The position numbers and the translations under genes are program-made. A DNA stretch of 55,865 nt, taken from NCBI GenBank assembly GCA_003331935.1, contig QOQE01000012.1, forward strand, positions 1 to 55,865. Reading direction: 5' to 3'. Below the pieces are notes generated by a model. It did no database searches and had not been told where the DNA came from. It worked only from the letters and a program-made list of their open reading frames with translations. Shown here in pieces: positions 41,233-50,261 of this stretch. How positions within the stretch are numbered: the first letter of the stretch is position 1; each line of letters starts with the position of its first letter. The stretch is from Alphaproteobacteria bacterium. Lineage in GTDB: Bacteria > Pseudomonadota > Alphaproteobacteria > Rhodobacterales > Rhodobacteraceae.

Positions 41233-42273
41233 TCAATAACCCGTCATTTCTAAATAACCTACACCAGATAAATCGCCACTAAATAAAATTGGCCCCTCCC
41301 AGTACGGAAAGCTGGTCGCCATCCAAGAGTTAACGTTTACAGCCTTAGTTTTGATTGTTAAAGGGTCACTGCCAAGAATAGAGATTTTCCATTTAGTGGG
41401 AACCTTTTTCCCTCTAACTATGGAATAAGCTGTCTCTTGTAGTTGGAAGTCAGAGGAACTCAATGATTTTTTTGTTCCATCTTTGTTAACCCATGACCCG
41501 GATAAAAAATCATCTCCGTTATTATGTCTCACTTTGAAAAGCATTACTTTTTCTCCATTATCAAGATGTAACGAAAACCAATCCCATCCGAGTTGGTTTT
41601 GGTTAAGTAAGTTACTTGACCATTCACGGTCTAACCAGCCTACTCCTTCTACAAAATGTCGCTTTCCATCTAAAATCACCCATCCTTTCACCGAATAGAA
41701 TGGTTGGCTATAATAATGAGAAGCAGCTCTTTGTTTAGATTTTTTGCTAAAACCTCTTTCACCTTGCAGCACTGGGCTCATTTTAGTGGAAAGGTTTAAA
41801 GAATAAGAGAAGTCAACACCGCTAGACTCTAGTTGGATCTTTCTGAGTTTATTGTCTCCTTTAATACTCCAATTGTCGATCCAAGCTTTAAAGGGATCCA
41901 ATGTAACTCCTGCCTGTCCACTGTTTTCTCTTGCAAAGCGCTCTTCATGGTAATGCGAGGTTCCCGTGGTCAAAGCACTATGTGCCATCCAGAACCCAGT
42001 AAGTTGTTCAGGATCTTTTTTCCTAGACAATGGTTTGAGGTTACTTTTGAACAATGTCCATTGTATGCCTAAGTTCCCAAGGGATTCGGACTTAAGGTTT
42101 GCAGTTAAATACCACCACTCAATTCTAAAATTTTTGTGTGCTCCATGGTCTCTTGGAAAAGTAATTTGATAGCTTGGATCAGCTGCATTGAATTGGCTGC
42201 CATGTTCGGTAGCCATAGAGTTATAACTGATTAACCATAAACAAATGAAAAATCCGAATACCTTCATATGCAT
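41233..42273 (-). CDS. AttH-like exported lipocalin-fold protein (CrtC/AttH superfamily)
   Basis: A 346-residue protein with a signal peptide (residues about 1-21, ending NSMA). The HGAHKNFRIEWWYLTANLKS and GVGWLDREWSS motifs are AttH/CrtC family markers. This double-lipocalin superfamily includes carotenoid 1,2-hydratase, but here it sits 6 nt after an ABC permease gene. The AttEFGH arrangement argues for a lipid or hydrophobic-molecule export role and not carotenoid synthesis. The ATPase, permease and AttH genes form one operon. Confidence 0.85.
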   Translation of the reverse strand: MHMKVFGFFICLWLISYNSMATEHGSQFNAADPSYQITFPRDHGAHKNFRIEWWYLTANLKSESLGNLGIQWTLFKSNLKPLSRKKDPEQLTGFWMAHSALTTGTSHYHEERFARENSGQAGVTLDPFKAWIDNWSIKGDNKLRKIQLESSGVDFSYSLNLSTKMSPVLQGERGFSKKSKQRAASHYYSQPFYSVKGWVILDGKRHFVEGVGWLDREWSSNLLNQNQLGWDWFSLHLDNGEKVMLFKVRHNNGDDFLSGSWVNKDGTKKSLSSSDFQLQETAYSIVRGKKVPTKWKISILGSDPLTIKTKAVNVNSWMATSFPYWEGPILFSGDLSGVGYLEMTGY

Positions 42274-42279
42274 AACAAT

Positions 42280-44694
42280 CTAAAAATTTTTAGTATCAAA
42301 ATTTGACGGAGGCTTAACATTTGAGCGTCTGAGAGATAAAATTGTAGAAAAAAGGGAGGCCGTTAGTGCTGTAATCCAGATTTGTAGCCAATAGTCTGGA
42401 AAAACTTGTATAGGTATTCTCCAACCGAAAAAATTTGGGTTAATTATCTCTGACAATATAAAAGCTATAACTATGCCCATACCTATTGAAAGGAGGCTTA
42501 CCATATTAGTTAAAATAAATATCTTCAATATTTCTAATCGTAAAACCTGCTTAGTAGAAAAGCCAAGTAGATAAATGGGTGTCAGATCCTTTTTTCTTAT
42601 ACTATTTACGCTTATTAAATTGGTGTAAAGCGTGAAAGAAGCAACAAATAAGGTGATCAAGGCCAGCTGAAAGCTAATTCTAAATGTATTATCGAAAATC
42701 TCTAAAGAAATTTTTCTTACCTCTTGGGGGTTTATAATCATTTCTTTAACAATTTCAACATTGCTTGTTAAGTCATCGAAAAAGCTCAAACTATTTCTGT
42801 TATCAAATTTAACTGCTATGGTATTGGGTATTTGAGATGAAAAAAATTCTTTGTACAGTTTAAGTTGCATCATCAATTGATTACGAGAATTTCCATAATC
42901 TGCGTAAATTCCACCCACTTCAATATCTAGTTTTTTACCGTCAATTTCTAACTCTAAAACATCGCCTAATTTTATAGCTTCTCTGATAGAAAACTGTTCG
43001 CTTATAAAGATGATCTTGCCATTCCTAATTTCTTGCCAAGCATCTTTAGTATACTCTATTAGAGGCCAATTTTCTTCATAAGTCATAGATGGTTTGAACC
43101 CATATATCTCGACAGGCTTATTTACGTGAGTTCCCTCATTTTTGATAATCGGATACGTCTCTCCATCATATTTTTTAATAAGTGCCTCTATTTTATTTAA
43201 AGTCATTTCATTTGAAATATTGATATAATAGTCAGCGAATATTCTATTCTCCAACCACTCGACAAATGTTGACTTAAAACTTGTTACCATTCCATGAACA
43301 CCGACGTTTATTGAAAGAGCTAAAAAAAAAGCAATATAGCCCGCGAGAAGAAGTGCCCCGAATTTTTGGGTGTCTCTAAGAAGCCAAAAAGATAGAGTGT
43401 AATTTCTTGGAAGGTACTTTGCAATAAGAGACAAAAAATGTCTGATAAGTAATGGTAATATAAAACAACCAACGACAATTATAGCGCCAAGAAATAGAAA
43501 GCTGGCAATTTTATTACTGGAGGATATTGAGAAATAGTAAGAAATGCAGATAAAAAGTAACAGTATTATTGAAATAAACACCGAGCGTCTTTCCCCCAAA
43601 TAATTCCTCTTATTATTTGAGCGCTCTATTGGGTTTAAATTATCAAGTTTAAGAATTGCCTTTAAGCAAGCTAATAACGTGCCCACTCCAGCGATCAATA
43701 TGCTATACAAGAACCAGCTAACTGAAAGATCAATTTGTCCATCAACGGGACTGTTATAAAGTGTCGAGATTGTATTATTTATATCAGGAAGAAGTTCTCG
43801 GGCTAGTAGAAAACCGCCAAATGCCCCAAGCGAGCCAGAAAACAATGCTATTAAAAGTAACTCTATTGCAAGGCACAGATTGATAAGCATTCTTTCCACC
43901 CCAATCACCTTCAAAATTTTTATTGTGAGGTTTCTTTGGTCATATGCCATACTTACACTAGTGTATACGATAAACATTCCAACGAAAAAGGAGAGAAAAC
44001 CAAAGGCCCTTATATTAAACGTAAAGCTTTCTGAAATAAACTCGAACTCACCAGCACTATTGTCATCGACTAACATTAAATTTCTAAGCATAAGCTTATG
44101 AGGGGAGCCTAAACTCCGATCAATATATTCGAAATATGTATACTTTCCTTCCATGTTTAAAAGGCGTTGTACGGTGCTTACATCACCTATAAGGGTATTA
44201 GCAGGCAATTGCTCGTTTTCTATCCTAGAAAAATTAGAAAGTTGATCTTTCAATCTTTTAAATGTTTTACTGGAGCCGAATATTAAATCATCACTATTTC
44301 CTTGGATTTCCAAAAAATTTCTAGTCGTAAGATTATTTTGACTTATAAAGATGTTTTTGGAATCTGCGAGAAAATCAATACCTAGAATAGTTATGTCAGA
44401 GTTTCTTAAGGTTGCTTTAATTACAGGATTAATGAGCCATCCATTTAGTCGCAATTTTACAAAATCTGCCTGACTAACATATGGTAACTCTTTGTCAATT
44501 ATAATGGGTTTGAAAGCGGATTGTAAGAGTTCTATCGACCGTTTTTGCGCTTTTATCGTTTGATTATTTACAATGTCTATACTTGACCACAAGGTGGAAG
44601 CTATTGCTATACCCAATATGGTGAAAATGAGTTGCCCTTTTGTCTTTTTCCAATTTGCCAGTATAACCTTTAGTATCAATAAAAATTGCTTCAT
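42280..44694 (-). CDS. FtsX-like ABC transporter permease (AttF/AttG type)
   Basis: An 804-residue permease with two FtsX-type halves. It has an N-terminal helix, an extended periplasmic MacB-PCD-like domain, three helices (about 240-360), another helix pair and a second periplasmic domain (about 495-640). The last three helices end in RIPIQVFPDYWLQIWI. ATG 44694 is chosen since GGATAA precedes it and it begins 2 nt after the ATPase stop; a longer start at 44730 would overlap the ATPase. In the usual pair the two permeases are separate; here they are one fused chain. Confidence 0.85.
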   Translation of the reverse strand: MKQFLLILKVILANWKKTKGQLIFTILGIAIASTLWSSIDIVNNQTIKAQKRSIELLQSAFKPIIIDKELPYVSQADFVKLRLNGWLINPVIKATLRNSDITILGIDFLADSKNIFISQNNLTTRNFLEIQGNSDDLIFGSSKTFKRLKDQLSNFSRIENEQLPANTLIGDVSTVQRLLNMEGKYTYFEYIDRSLGSPHKLMLRNLMLVDDNSAGEFEFISESFTFNIRAFGFLSFFVGMFIVYTSVSMAYDQRNLTIKILKVIGVERMLINLCLAIELLLIALFSGSLGAFGGFLLARELLPDINNTISTLYNSPVDGQIDLSVSWFLYSILIAGVGTLLACLKAILKLDNLNPIERSNNKRNYLGERRSVFISIILLLFICISYYFSISSSNKIASFLFLGAIIVVGCFILPLLIRHFLSLIAKYLPRNYTLSFWLLRDTQKFGALLLAGYIAFFLALSINVGVHGMVTSFKSTFVEWLENRIFADYYINISNEMTLNKIEALIKKYDGETYPIIKNEGTHVNKPVEIYGFKPSMTYEENWPLIEYTKDAWQEIRNGKIIFISEQFSIREAIKLGDVLELEIDGKKLDIEVGGIYADYGNSRNQLMMQLKLYKEFFSSQIPNTIAVKFDNRNSLSFFDDLTSNVEIVKEMIINPQEVRKISLEIFDNTFRISFQLALITLFVASFTLYTNLISVNSIRKKDLTPIYLLGFSTKQVLRLEILKIFILTNMVSLLSIGMGIVIAFILSEIINPNFFGWRIPIQVFPDYWLQIWITALTASLFSTILSLRRSNVKPPSNFDTKNF

Positions 44695-44696
44695 TT

Positions 44697-45371
44697 TTAT
44701 CCGATTTTTTTTGATTTTAGCTCCAGGCATACTTCTAGTTTTGAAGCGATGGAAAGAGAGTGAGTTACCATCACTAGGACGGTATTATATTTTTTATTAA
44801 TATTTAATAGCATATCTAAAACCAGCTCAGAGTTTTTTTCATCCAGACTTCCAGTCGGTTCGTCTGCAAACAAAATCTTGGGTTGGGCAGCTAATGCCCG
44901 AGCGATTGCTACTCTCTGCTGTTCTCCCCCAGACAGGTTTTCAGGCCATTCTTCCAGTAATTTGCTTAGTTGAAGGTCCCGAATGATATCGCTGACATAC
45001 TCTCTATCATACTTATTATTAATCCTAGATTGAAATTCTATATTCTCCCTAACATTAAGGCATGGTATCAAATTGTACTGTTGAAATATGATAGCAGTTT
45101 CGTTTAGCCTTAAAAGCGATTGGTCCGAAGCTTTAAGGCTCCAGAAGCTTTTCTCTCCAAAAAATACCTCACCACTTGAAGGCTTTTCAAGTCCAGAAGC
45201 TATGTGTAATAGCGTTGATTTCCCCACACCACTTTCTCCTATAAGAGCGTAGCTGGTTGAAGAACAGAAGTTAATGTTGACCCCATTAAAAAGTTCGGTG
45301 GATCCCGAGTTTGTATGAAATGATTTTGAAATACCCTTAATTTTTATGATGTGGTTATGCATTAGCTTCAA
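44697..45371 (-). CDS. ABC transporter ATP-binding protein (LolD/AttE type)
   Basis: A 224-residue ATPase. Walker A GESGVGKST, Q-loop IIFQQYNLIP, signature LSGGEQQRVAIARAL, Walker B ILFADEPTGSLDEKN and H-loop MVTHS are complete. The GSLDEKNSE after Walker B marks the LolD/MacB family of MacB-type exporters. It is the first gene of the operon, and the 157 bp upstream contain no gene. Confidence 0.94.
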   Translation of the reverse strand: MKLMHNHIIKIKGISKSFHTNSGSTELFNGVNINFCSSTSYALIGESGVGKSTLLHIASGLEKPSSGEVFFGEKSFWSLKASDQSLLRLNETAIIFQQYNLIPCLNVRENIEFQSRINNKYDREYVSDIIRDLQLSKLLEEWPENLSGGEQQRVAIARALAAQPKILFADEPTGSLDEKNSELVLDMLLNINKKYNTVLVMVTHSLSIASKLEVCLELKSKKIG

Positions 45372-45528
45372 CTTTTTTTTGGTAACAAGGATATTAGTCT
45401 TTGCACTTACATAGTTGTGCTTGAAAATCTTTCAATGTCGAAACCAAATACGAGCGATGATAAGCTAAGGGTTATTGAAATTTTATCGATTGTTTATTTA
45501 AATTATTTCTGAAACAAGAGCAGTAAAT

Positions 45529-45969
45529 TTAGTGAAAAGGTCTGATTGACATTTTTAGATCCTTGTTTTCTTCATCTTTATCAAAAGGTATCACTTTAAG
45601 ACCAATTTCGGTCACCTTCTCATCAATGACTCCTGCTATTTTTGCCCGTTTTGTATCGGGCACCCACTTGTCAGCCCAAAGAGAAAGCGAAAGGAAAACT
45701 CTTACTAGATCATTACATCGTTCCGTAGCAACATACACAGCTCTCTTCTTGTTGCTCGGCACGTAACGTCTGATTAATTTTTTAGCTGCCATTGCCTTAA
45801 GTCTCTCCGTCAGCAGGTTTCTAGAAATATTGAGATTATTCTGAATGGACTCAAAATTTTGATTTCCGATCATGATATCTCTAGCAATTAACAGCGTCCA
45901 CTTGTCTCCCAATATAGAGAGTGCAGTGGAAATACCACAATTATCTTTGCGAGCTTTTTTAAATGACAT
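45529..45969 (-). CDS. HxlR family winged-helix transcription regulator
   Basis: A 146-residue HxlR-type regulator. The N-terminal Cys (DNCGIS), then GDKWTLLIARDIMIGNQNFESIQNNLNISRNLLTERLKAMAAKKLIRR (wHTH, about 20-70) and the C-terminal LWADKWVP match the family. It lies upstream of the ABC operon in the same direction and could control it. ATG 45969 is preferred; GTG 46002 in frame is possible. Confidence 0.85.
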   Translation of the reverse strand: MSFKKARKDNCGISTALSILGDKWTLLIARDIMIGNQNFESIQNNLNISRNLLTERLKAMAAKKLIRRYVPSNKKRAVYVATERCNDLVRVFLSLSLWADKWVPDTKRAKIAGVIDEKVTEIGLKVIPFDKDEENKDLKMSIRPFH

Positions 45970-46175
45970 TTTGTTACCCAGTCTAAGTTTACCTAGCGTC
46001 ACATCATAAGGTTATCGTAAAATGGAACCTGTAAGTCAACAAATTTATTTTCTTAATGCTTTTAAACAAAAATTTATCTTATGGCAAATTAATAAAAAAA
46101 CATGAAATGGTATACAGATTGCAGAAATCTTTATAACTTGAAAATAATAAAACAAAAATAGTTAAACATGGGCAA

Positions 46176-46844
46176 ATGAAAGAAACAGTAGATCAGAAGA
46201 TGTCTAAGAGCGATTTATTGGTCAATAGAGACAAAAAAATTGCATCCGACGTCCTTGAAGAGGGTTCTAAGGATCTGTACGATATAATTAAGTTCTGCTG
46301 TGCGATAAAAGAAAATCCACGATCACCAAACCTAAAGGAGTGGTCAAGAAAAGAATATAGTTCTGATTTAAATTCCATGGTTTACGAAAACGCAATTCCA
46401 GAAAATGCCGAATACGATGAAAAGACTAGCAAGGTTCTCAGTTACGCTCAAAGAGCACAAATTTATGCAATGACGGCAATCACGGCTCTAAATTCAGGAG
46501 ATGGGGAGAAAGCGGTATGGAATGCCGTAAGGTCACAACAATATATATCGCATATCCAAGAGATGATCAAGGTACCCACACCCAGAATAGGCAGACAGCG
46601 AAAGATAGTAGGAATGGACGTCAAGCCATCACAAAAAGACGACGTGGAAGCAAATGACTTGATAGACCAATTTGAAAAATTGATACAGATGTACGATAGT
46701 TATGGGGCCTTTAGAAGGTTAGCTGCTCAAAAATTGGGTGTGCCTACTATAAGAGTAACGATCAAAGAGATTAATGAAATAACAAAACAAGTTCATAAGG
46801 CTTACCAATCTAACCCAGGAAGACAAAGAATTGATAAGTTATGA
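46176..46844 (+). CDS. Unrecognised 222-residue protein, mostly helical
   Basis: I do not recognise this protein. It is highly charged, soluble, without signal peptide or membrane segments. Residues about 88-130 (AQRAQIYAMTAITALNSGDGEKAVWNAVRSQ) look like a paired-helix repeat of TPR type. After a basic linker (RIGRQRK, 138-143), residues about 172-210 carry RRLAAQKLGVPTIRVTIKEIN, which has the spacing of a helix-turn-helix. A DNA-associated or phage/ICE-derived role is conceivable. The start at ATG 46176 is preceded only by a GGGC; the region between the HxlR gene and this one is AT-rich. Base use is similar to neighbours. Confidence 0.65.
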   Translation: MKETVDQKMSKSDLLVNRDKKIASDVLEEGSKDLYDIIKFCCAIKENPRSPNLKEWSRKEYSSDLNSMVYENAIPENAEYDEKTSKVLSYAQRAQIYAMTAITALNSGDGEKAVWNAVRSQQYISHIQEMIKVPTPRIGRQRKIVGMDVKPSQKDDVEANDLIDQFEKLIQMYDSYGAFRRLAAQKLGVPTIRVTIKEINEITKQVHKAYQSNPGRQRIDKL

Positions 46845-46935
46845 TTAAGTATCTGAGTTGTCGGAAGACCTCCATAAACCTTGATTTAATATAATTTTAG
46901 TGTATTTTCCCAATAAAAATGTTAGGTGCGCAACG

Positions 46936-47340
46936 ATGAACAATTTTACAAATTCTAGCTCTGTGATTTCTTCAGATACTGTTATCAAAGGGAAAATTGA
47001 CTTTAAAGGGGAACTCTTAATTGAAGGCAAAGCTTCGGGTGATATACTAGGTGATAATTTAACGCTTGGCCCAAGCGCAAAAGTTGATGGGAAAATCATT
47101 GTTAAGGCAATCACTATTCAAGGCAACTTCACAGGCTTCATTCGATCGGACTTAGTTAGACTAGATGCTGGATCTTCAGTTATAGGAGACATTGAACATA
47201 GCGAGATCTCGATTGAGACAGGTGCTAACTTTAATGGTAAGGTTATACGTATTTCCAAGCAGGAAAAAAAATCGGGAGACAACGAAATCGGGGAAGATAA
47301 CCCAGTATACTCTTTGGCTGACAAGGCAGTTGCGAAGTAA
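46936..47340 (+). CDS. Bactofilin
   Basis: A 134-residue cytoskeletal protein. The central bactofilin (DUF583) domain of about 90 residues is a right-handed beta-helix of hydrophobic repeats: SDTVIKGKIDFKGELLIEG and SGDILGDNLTLGPSAKVDG. The unstructured N- and C-termini are typical. ATG 46936 is chosen over an in-frame ATG at 46900. It is followed by a small secreted protein gene that begins inside its stop region. Confidence 0.92.
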   Translation: MNNFTNSSSVISSDTVIKGKIDFKGELLIEGKASGDILGDNLTLGPSAKVDGKIIVKAITIQGNFTGFIRSDLVRLDAGSSVIGDIEHSEISIETGANFNGKVIRISKQEKKSGDNEIGEDNPVYSLADKAVAK

Positions 47341-47671
47341 ACTTTTAATTTTTAAGCTTTTTACCCTAACCCTTTTTTGCTGCTTAAGCTCCGGCCCTTT
47401 TATTGTCGTTGAGAACTACGGAAACTGGAAAACATTAAGCACTGAATCTAAAGCAGCTTATATGACAGGGTTATGGGATGGTTACCTCGTTTTCACTGGT
47501 AATGGCTTAGTCGATCAAAAATTTAACGCGATTTGTGGTGGAGATCAATTCATTCGGGTATCAAACCTTGTCGAAGTTATCGATGGTCTCTATAAACAGG
47601 AGATAAACAAAAAGCTTTCTCCTGCTAGCCTCTTAAAAAATGGAGGACTTGAAAGCCTCTGTATCAATTAA
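47330..47671 (+). CDS. Small secreted protein of unknown function
   Basis: A 113-residue protein if the TTG at 47330 is used; an in-frame ATG at 47192 would read through bactofilin in another frame and is rejected. A hydrophobic signal-like segment (LLIFKLFTLTLFCCLSSG, residues about 5-22) is followed by a mature part with AAYMTGLWDGYLVF. The two cysteines Cys69 and Cys111 could form a disulfide. The motif and size recall Rap1a/Tai immunity-like small periplasmic proteins, but this is weak. It overlaps the bactofilin gene by 11 nt. Confidence 0.55.
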   Translation: MRSKLLIFKLFTLTLFCCLSSGPFIVVENYGNWKTLSTESKAAYMTGLWDGYLVFTGNGLVDQKFNAICGGDQFIRVSNLVEVIDGLYKQEINKKLSPASLLKNGGLESLCIN

Positions 47672-47679
47672 TTTAAACG

Positions 47680-48627
47680 CTAATTTTTAATGTGCATTGT
47701 TCTAAGGCAGGAATTTGGCAGATCCTCAGGTAAGTAGCACCTAGCGTGGGAACATTTGTATTTCTTTTTTATTTTTACACTCTTCTTAATGACTTTCTTT
47801 TTTGGTTTCAGCCTATCGGTAACCCACCAAGTCAATTGCTTATCACACCCATCTATATTTTTATACTTGTTCCAGAGCGGTGTATTGACACAATTAGCCG
47901 ATCCCTCCGGACATTTCAGTCTTACATGAAAGTGCTCGCTATGACCTCGTTCAGGGCGTATCTTCATGAGCCATGATCTGTCCTCGGATCCTGCATTTTT
48001 ACACATCCATACTTTTATTGCAGCATTTACAAAAATCTTATTAACTCTCTCATCTTTTGCGGCAACTTTTAAAATATCCATATGTTCTTGCGTCCAGTTT
48101 GAATTCACATTTTTTTGATTTTTTGCAACCACATTTAGTTCTTTAAAATAAGGCTTGCCGTATCTGTGATCATTATGACTATCTTTTGTTGAAAGGTTCA
48201 AACTTTTTGGCTTTTTAAATTTTATATCTACTTCCAATCCAACTTGGTGAGCGGCATGTCCGTAAGGTGTTGGACCACCTCTTGGGTTGCCTAAATCTCC
48301 GATATAAAGGCCCTTCCATCCGAACTGAGTAGCTTTAACTGAAAGTTCCTTAGTGAAGTCAATTAGTGTTGGGTGGCCCCAATTACGACCTCTTTTAGAA
48401 TTAATATGTTGCCATGTTTCTCCCTTTATGGGCAACTCAACGCCCCCATTTAGACAGCCCTTATTATACCTGCCAATGCTTTTGGGAGATAATTGTGTTG
48501 GGCTCGTAAAGTTCCCAAAAATCTTTTTTGCGAGTATCTTATCAGATTTATCATGCGCGAATGCTACATTTTGCATTAACGCAGTAAAAAAAAATACAAG
48601 TAGAAATAATGGTTTAAGTGTAAACAT
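47680..48627 (-). CDS. mepA: Penicillin-insensitive murein endopeptidase MepA
   Basis: A 315-residue exported LAS-type metallopeptidase. The signal peptide (about 1-24, ends VAFA) is followed by QHINSKRGRNWGHPTLI, then GHAAHQVGLEVDIKF (HxxGxxxD) and the metal-binding SEHFHVRLKCP. It cleaves peptidoglycan crosslinks. Length is normal, with a longer basic C-terminus (KKKVIKKSVKIKKKYKC). It is convergent with the small secreted protein gene, 8 nt away. Confidence 0.9.
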   Translation of the reverse strand: MFTLKPLFLLVFFFTALMQNVAFAHDKSDKILAKKIFGNFTSPTQLSPKSIGRYNKGCLNGGVELPIKGETWQHINSKRGRNWGHPTLIDFTKELSVKATQFGWKGLYIGDLGNPRGGPTPYGHAAHQVGLEVDIKFKKPKSLNLSTKDSHNDHRYGKPYFKELNVVAKNQKNVNSNWTQEHMDILKVAAKDERVNKIFVNAAIKVWMCKNAGSEDRSWLMKIRPERGHSEHFHVRLKCPEGSANCVNTPLWNKYKNIDGCDKQLTWWVTDRLKPKKKVIKKSVKIKKKYKCSHARCYLPEDLPNSCLRTMHIKN

Positions 48628-48739
48628 TTCAGCTATCTATTCGAAATAAATTAATCGGCCTGGATCAGGAATATCACAAACAAAAATAATCTCAACATTC
48701 GATTATTCTCAAGGCATAAAAATAAACTTCTTATAAGTA

Positions 48740-48771
48740 GGGTGATGTTCTGATACCCTGTGGGTGATGTT
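48740..48771 (+). repeat. Tandem GGGTGATGTT repeat upstream of the aminotransferase
   Basis: GGGTGATGTT occurs at 48740-48749 and at 48762-48771, a 22-bp period (two helical turns). Between them is ATACCC, which can pair with either GGGT copy in two alternative hairpins. It lies about 40-70 bp before the aminotransferase ATG. It could be a dimeric activator site or an RNA element; neither can be decided here. Confidence 0.55.
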
Positions 48772-48808
48772 TTAGTTTTTTAATTCAAGTTTTTTGGGGG
48801 CATGCAAA

Positions 48809-50179
48809 ATGAACAAAGTAGTTAATTCAATCGAAGCGAAAGATCTTGCAAACCATTTTCATCCATATACGAATCCTCAAATTTTAATGGAATCTGGACC
48901 GCATGTAATATGTAAGGGAGAGGGCATATATGTTTATGACAATACAGGTACTAAATTTATAGAAGGTATGAGTGGACTATGGTGTGCATCACTTGGGTTC
49001 GATAATAAAGAACTTATTGAGGCAGCGATCAAGCAAATGGAAAAGCTTCCCTTCTACCACAGTTTTGCAGGAAAAGTACCAGAAGTAGCTGCAAACTTGT
49101 CTGAAAAGCTATTAAAAATAGCCCCAGATGGTTTAGATAAAGCCTTTTTTTGCAATTCTGGGTCAGAGGCCAATGATACTGCGATTAAAGTTGTTTGGTA
49201 CTACCAAAACGCACTAGGGCGTCCAGAAAAAAGAAAAATAATCAGTCGTAAGCGTGGTTATCATGGTGTTACCATGGTTGCAGGGAGCTTGACGGGATTA
49301 CCCTATGCACAGGACGGATTTGGTTTGCCGCTAGATTTTATTAGGCATACCTCTTCTCCTCATTATTTTGCAGATAAATATGAGAATGAGGATGAAGAAA
49401 TGTTTGTAGATAGACTACTAGAAGAGCTTAATGATCTTATAATTGAAGAGGGAGCTGATACCATTGGCGCCTTTATAGCGGAGCCTGTAATGGGAGCCGG
49501 AGGAGTGATAATACCACCGAACGATTATTTCAAAAAAGTTCAAGTTTTACTAAAGAAGCATGATATTCTATTTATAGTAGATGAAGTGATTTGTGGATTT
49601 GGGCGAACCGGAAACATGTGGGGCTCTGAAACCTTTGATCTGAAACCAGATATTTTAACATGCGCTAAAGCACTGTCAGGCGCATATGCACCTATATCAG
49701 CTTTACTTATGAGTGAAAGTATAATCGCGGAGATCGAAAAGCAGGCCTCTGGCCTCGGCGTTTTTGGTCATGGGTTCACATACTCTGCTCATCCGCTGTC
49801 AGCAGCTGTTGCGCTTAGAACTCTTGAAGTTTACGAAGAAAAAAACATTCTGGACCATGTAAATGAGGTAAAAGAAAGTTTCACTGAAAGGGTCAAAGAG
49901 TTAAAAAAATATAGTTTTGTTGGAGATGAAAGGGCTATAGGGTTGATAGGCGCAATAGAATTTGTAGCCGAGCCTAATACTAATAAAAAACCTGATCCAG
50001 CTAGAAAAGTTGCAGCAAAAATACAGCAAAAAATACAGGAATCTGGTGTTATTTTAAGGGCTTTACCGGGTGATAGTTTGGGTTTTTGTCCACCTTTAAT
50101 TATTGAAAAGCGCCAAATACATGAAATGTTCGACAAAATTGATAGTGTTTTGTCAAGAATTGAATTCCAGAATTTATGA
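48809..50179 (+). CDS. Class III aminotransferase (omega-aminotransferase)
   Basis: A 456-residue PLP enzyme that transfers an amino group from an omega-amine or beta-amino acid, usually to pyruvate. Lys287 in CAKALSG binds PLP, Asp258 (IVDEVICGFGR) contacts the pyridine N, and SGSEANDTA (117-125) holds the phosphate. Substrate is uncertain; taurine, beta-alanine, putrescine and 4-aminobutyrate are possible. The start at ATG 48809 follows GGGGGC; the TTG 15 nt before is not preferred. The 181-bp upstream gap holds the tandem repeat. Confidence 0.88.
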   Translation: MNKVVNSIEAKDLANHFHPYTNPQILMESGPHVICKGEGIYVYDNTGTKFIEGMSGLWCASLGFDNKELIEAAIKQMEKLPFYHSFAGKVPEVAANLSEKLLKIAPDGLDKAFFCNSGSEANDTAIKVVWYYQNALGRPEKRKIISRKRGYHGVTMVAGSLTGLPYAQDGFGLPLDFIRHTSSPHYFADKYENEDEEMFVDRLLEELNDLIIEEGADTIGAFIAEPVMGAGGVIIPPNDYFKKVQVLLKKHDILFIVDEVICGFGRTGNMWGSETFDLKPDILTCAKALSGAYAPISALLMSESIIAEIEKQASGLGVFGHGFTYSAHPLSAAVALRTLEVYEEKNILDHVNEVKESFTERVKELKKYSFVGDERAIGLIGAIEFVAEPNTNKKPDPARKVAAKIQQKIQESGVILRALPGDSLGFCPPLIIEKRQIHEMFDKIDSVLSRIEFQNL

Positions 50180-50261
50180 TATTCTTGATACTTTAAAATA
50201 GAGGTGCTAAAATCTGACTAAATCTATCGGAATTATCATATGGTTTCTGAGGGGATAAAAA

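Noticed and set aside
41233-42273. Carotenoid 1,2-hydratase (crtC) call for the CrtC/AttH-fold gene
   Set aside because: It has a signal peptide and is the last gene of an ABC exporter operon, 15 kb from the last photosynthesis gene; an AttH-type role fits better.
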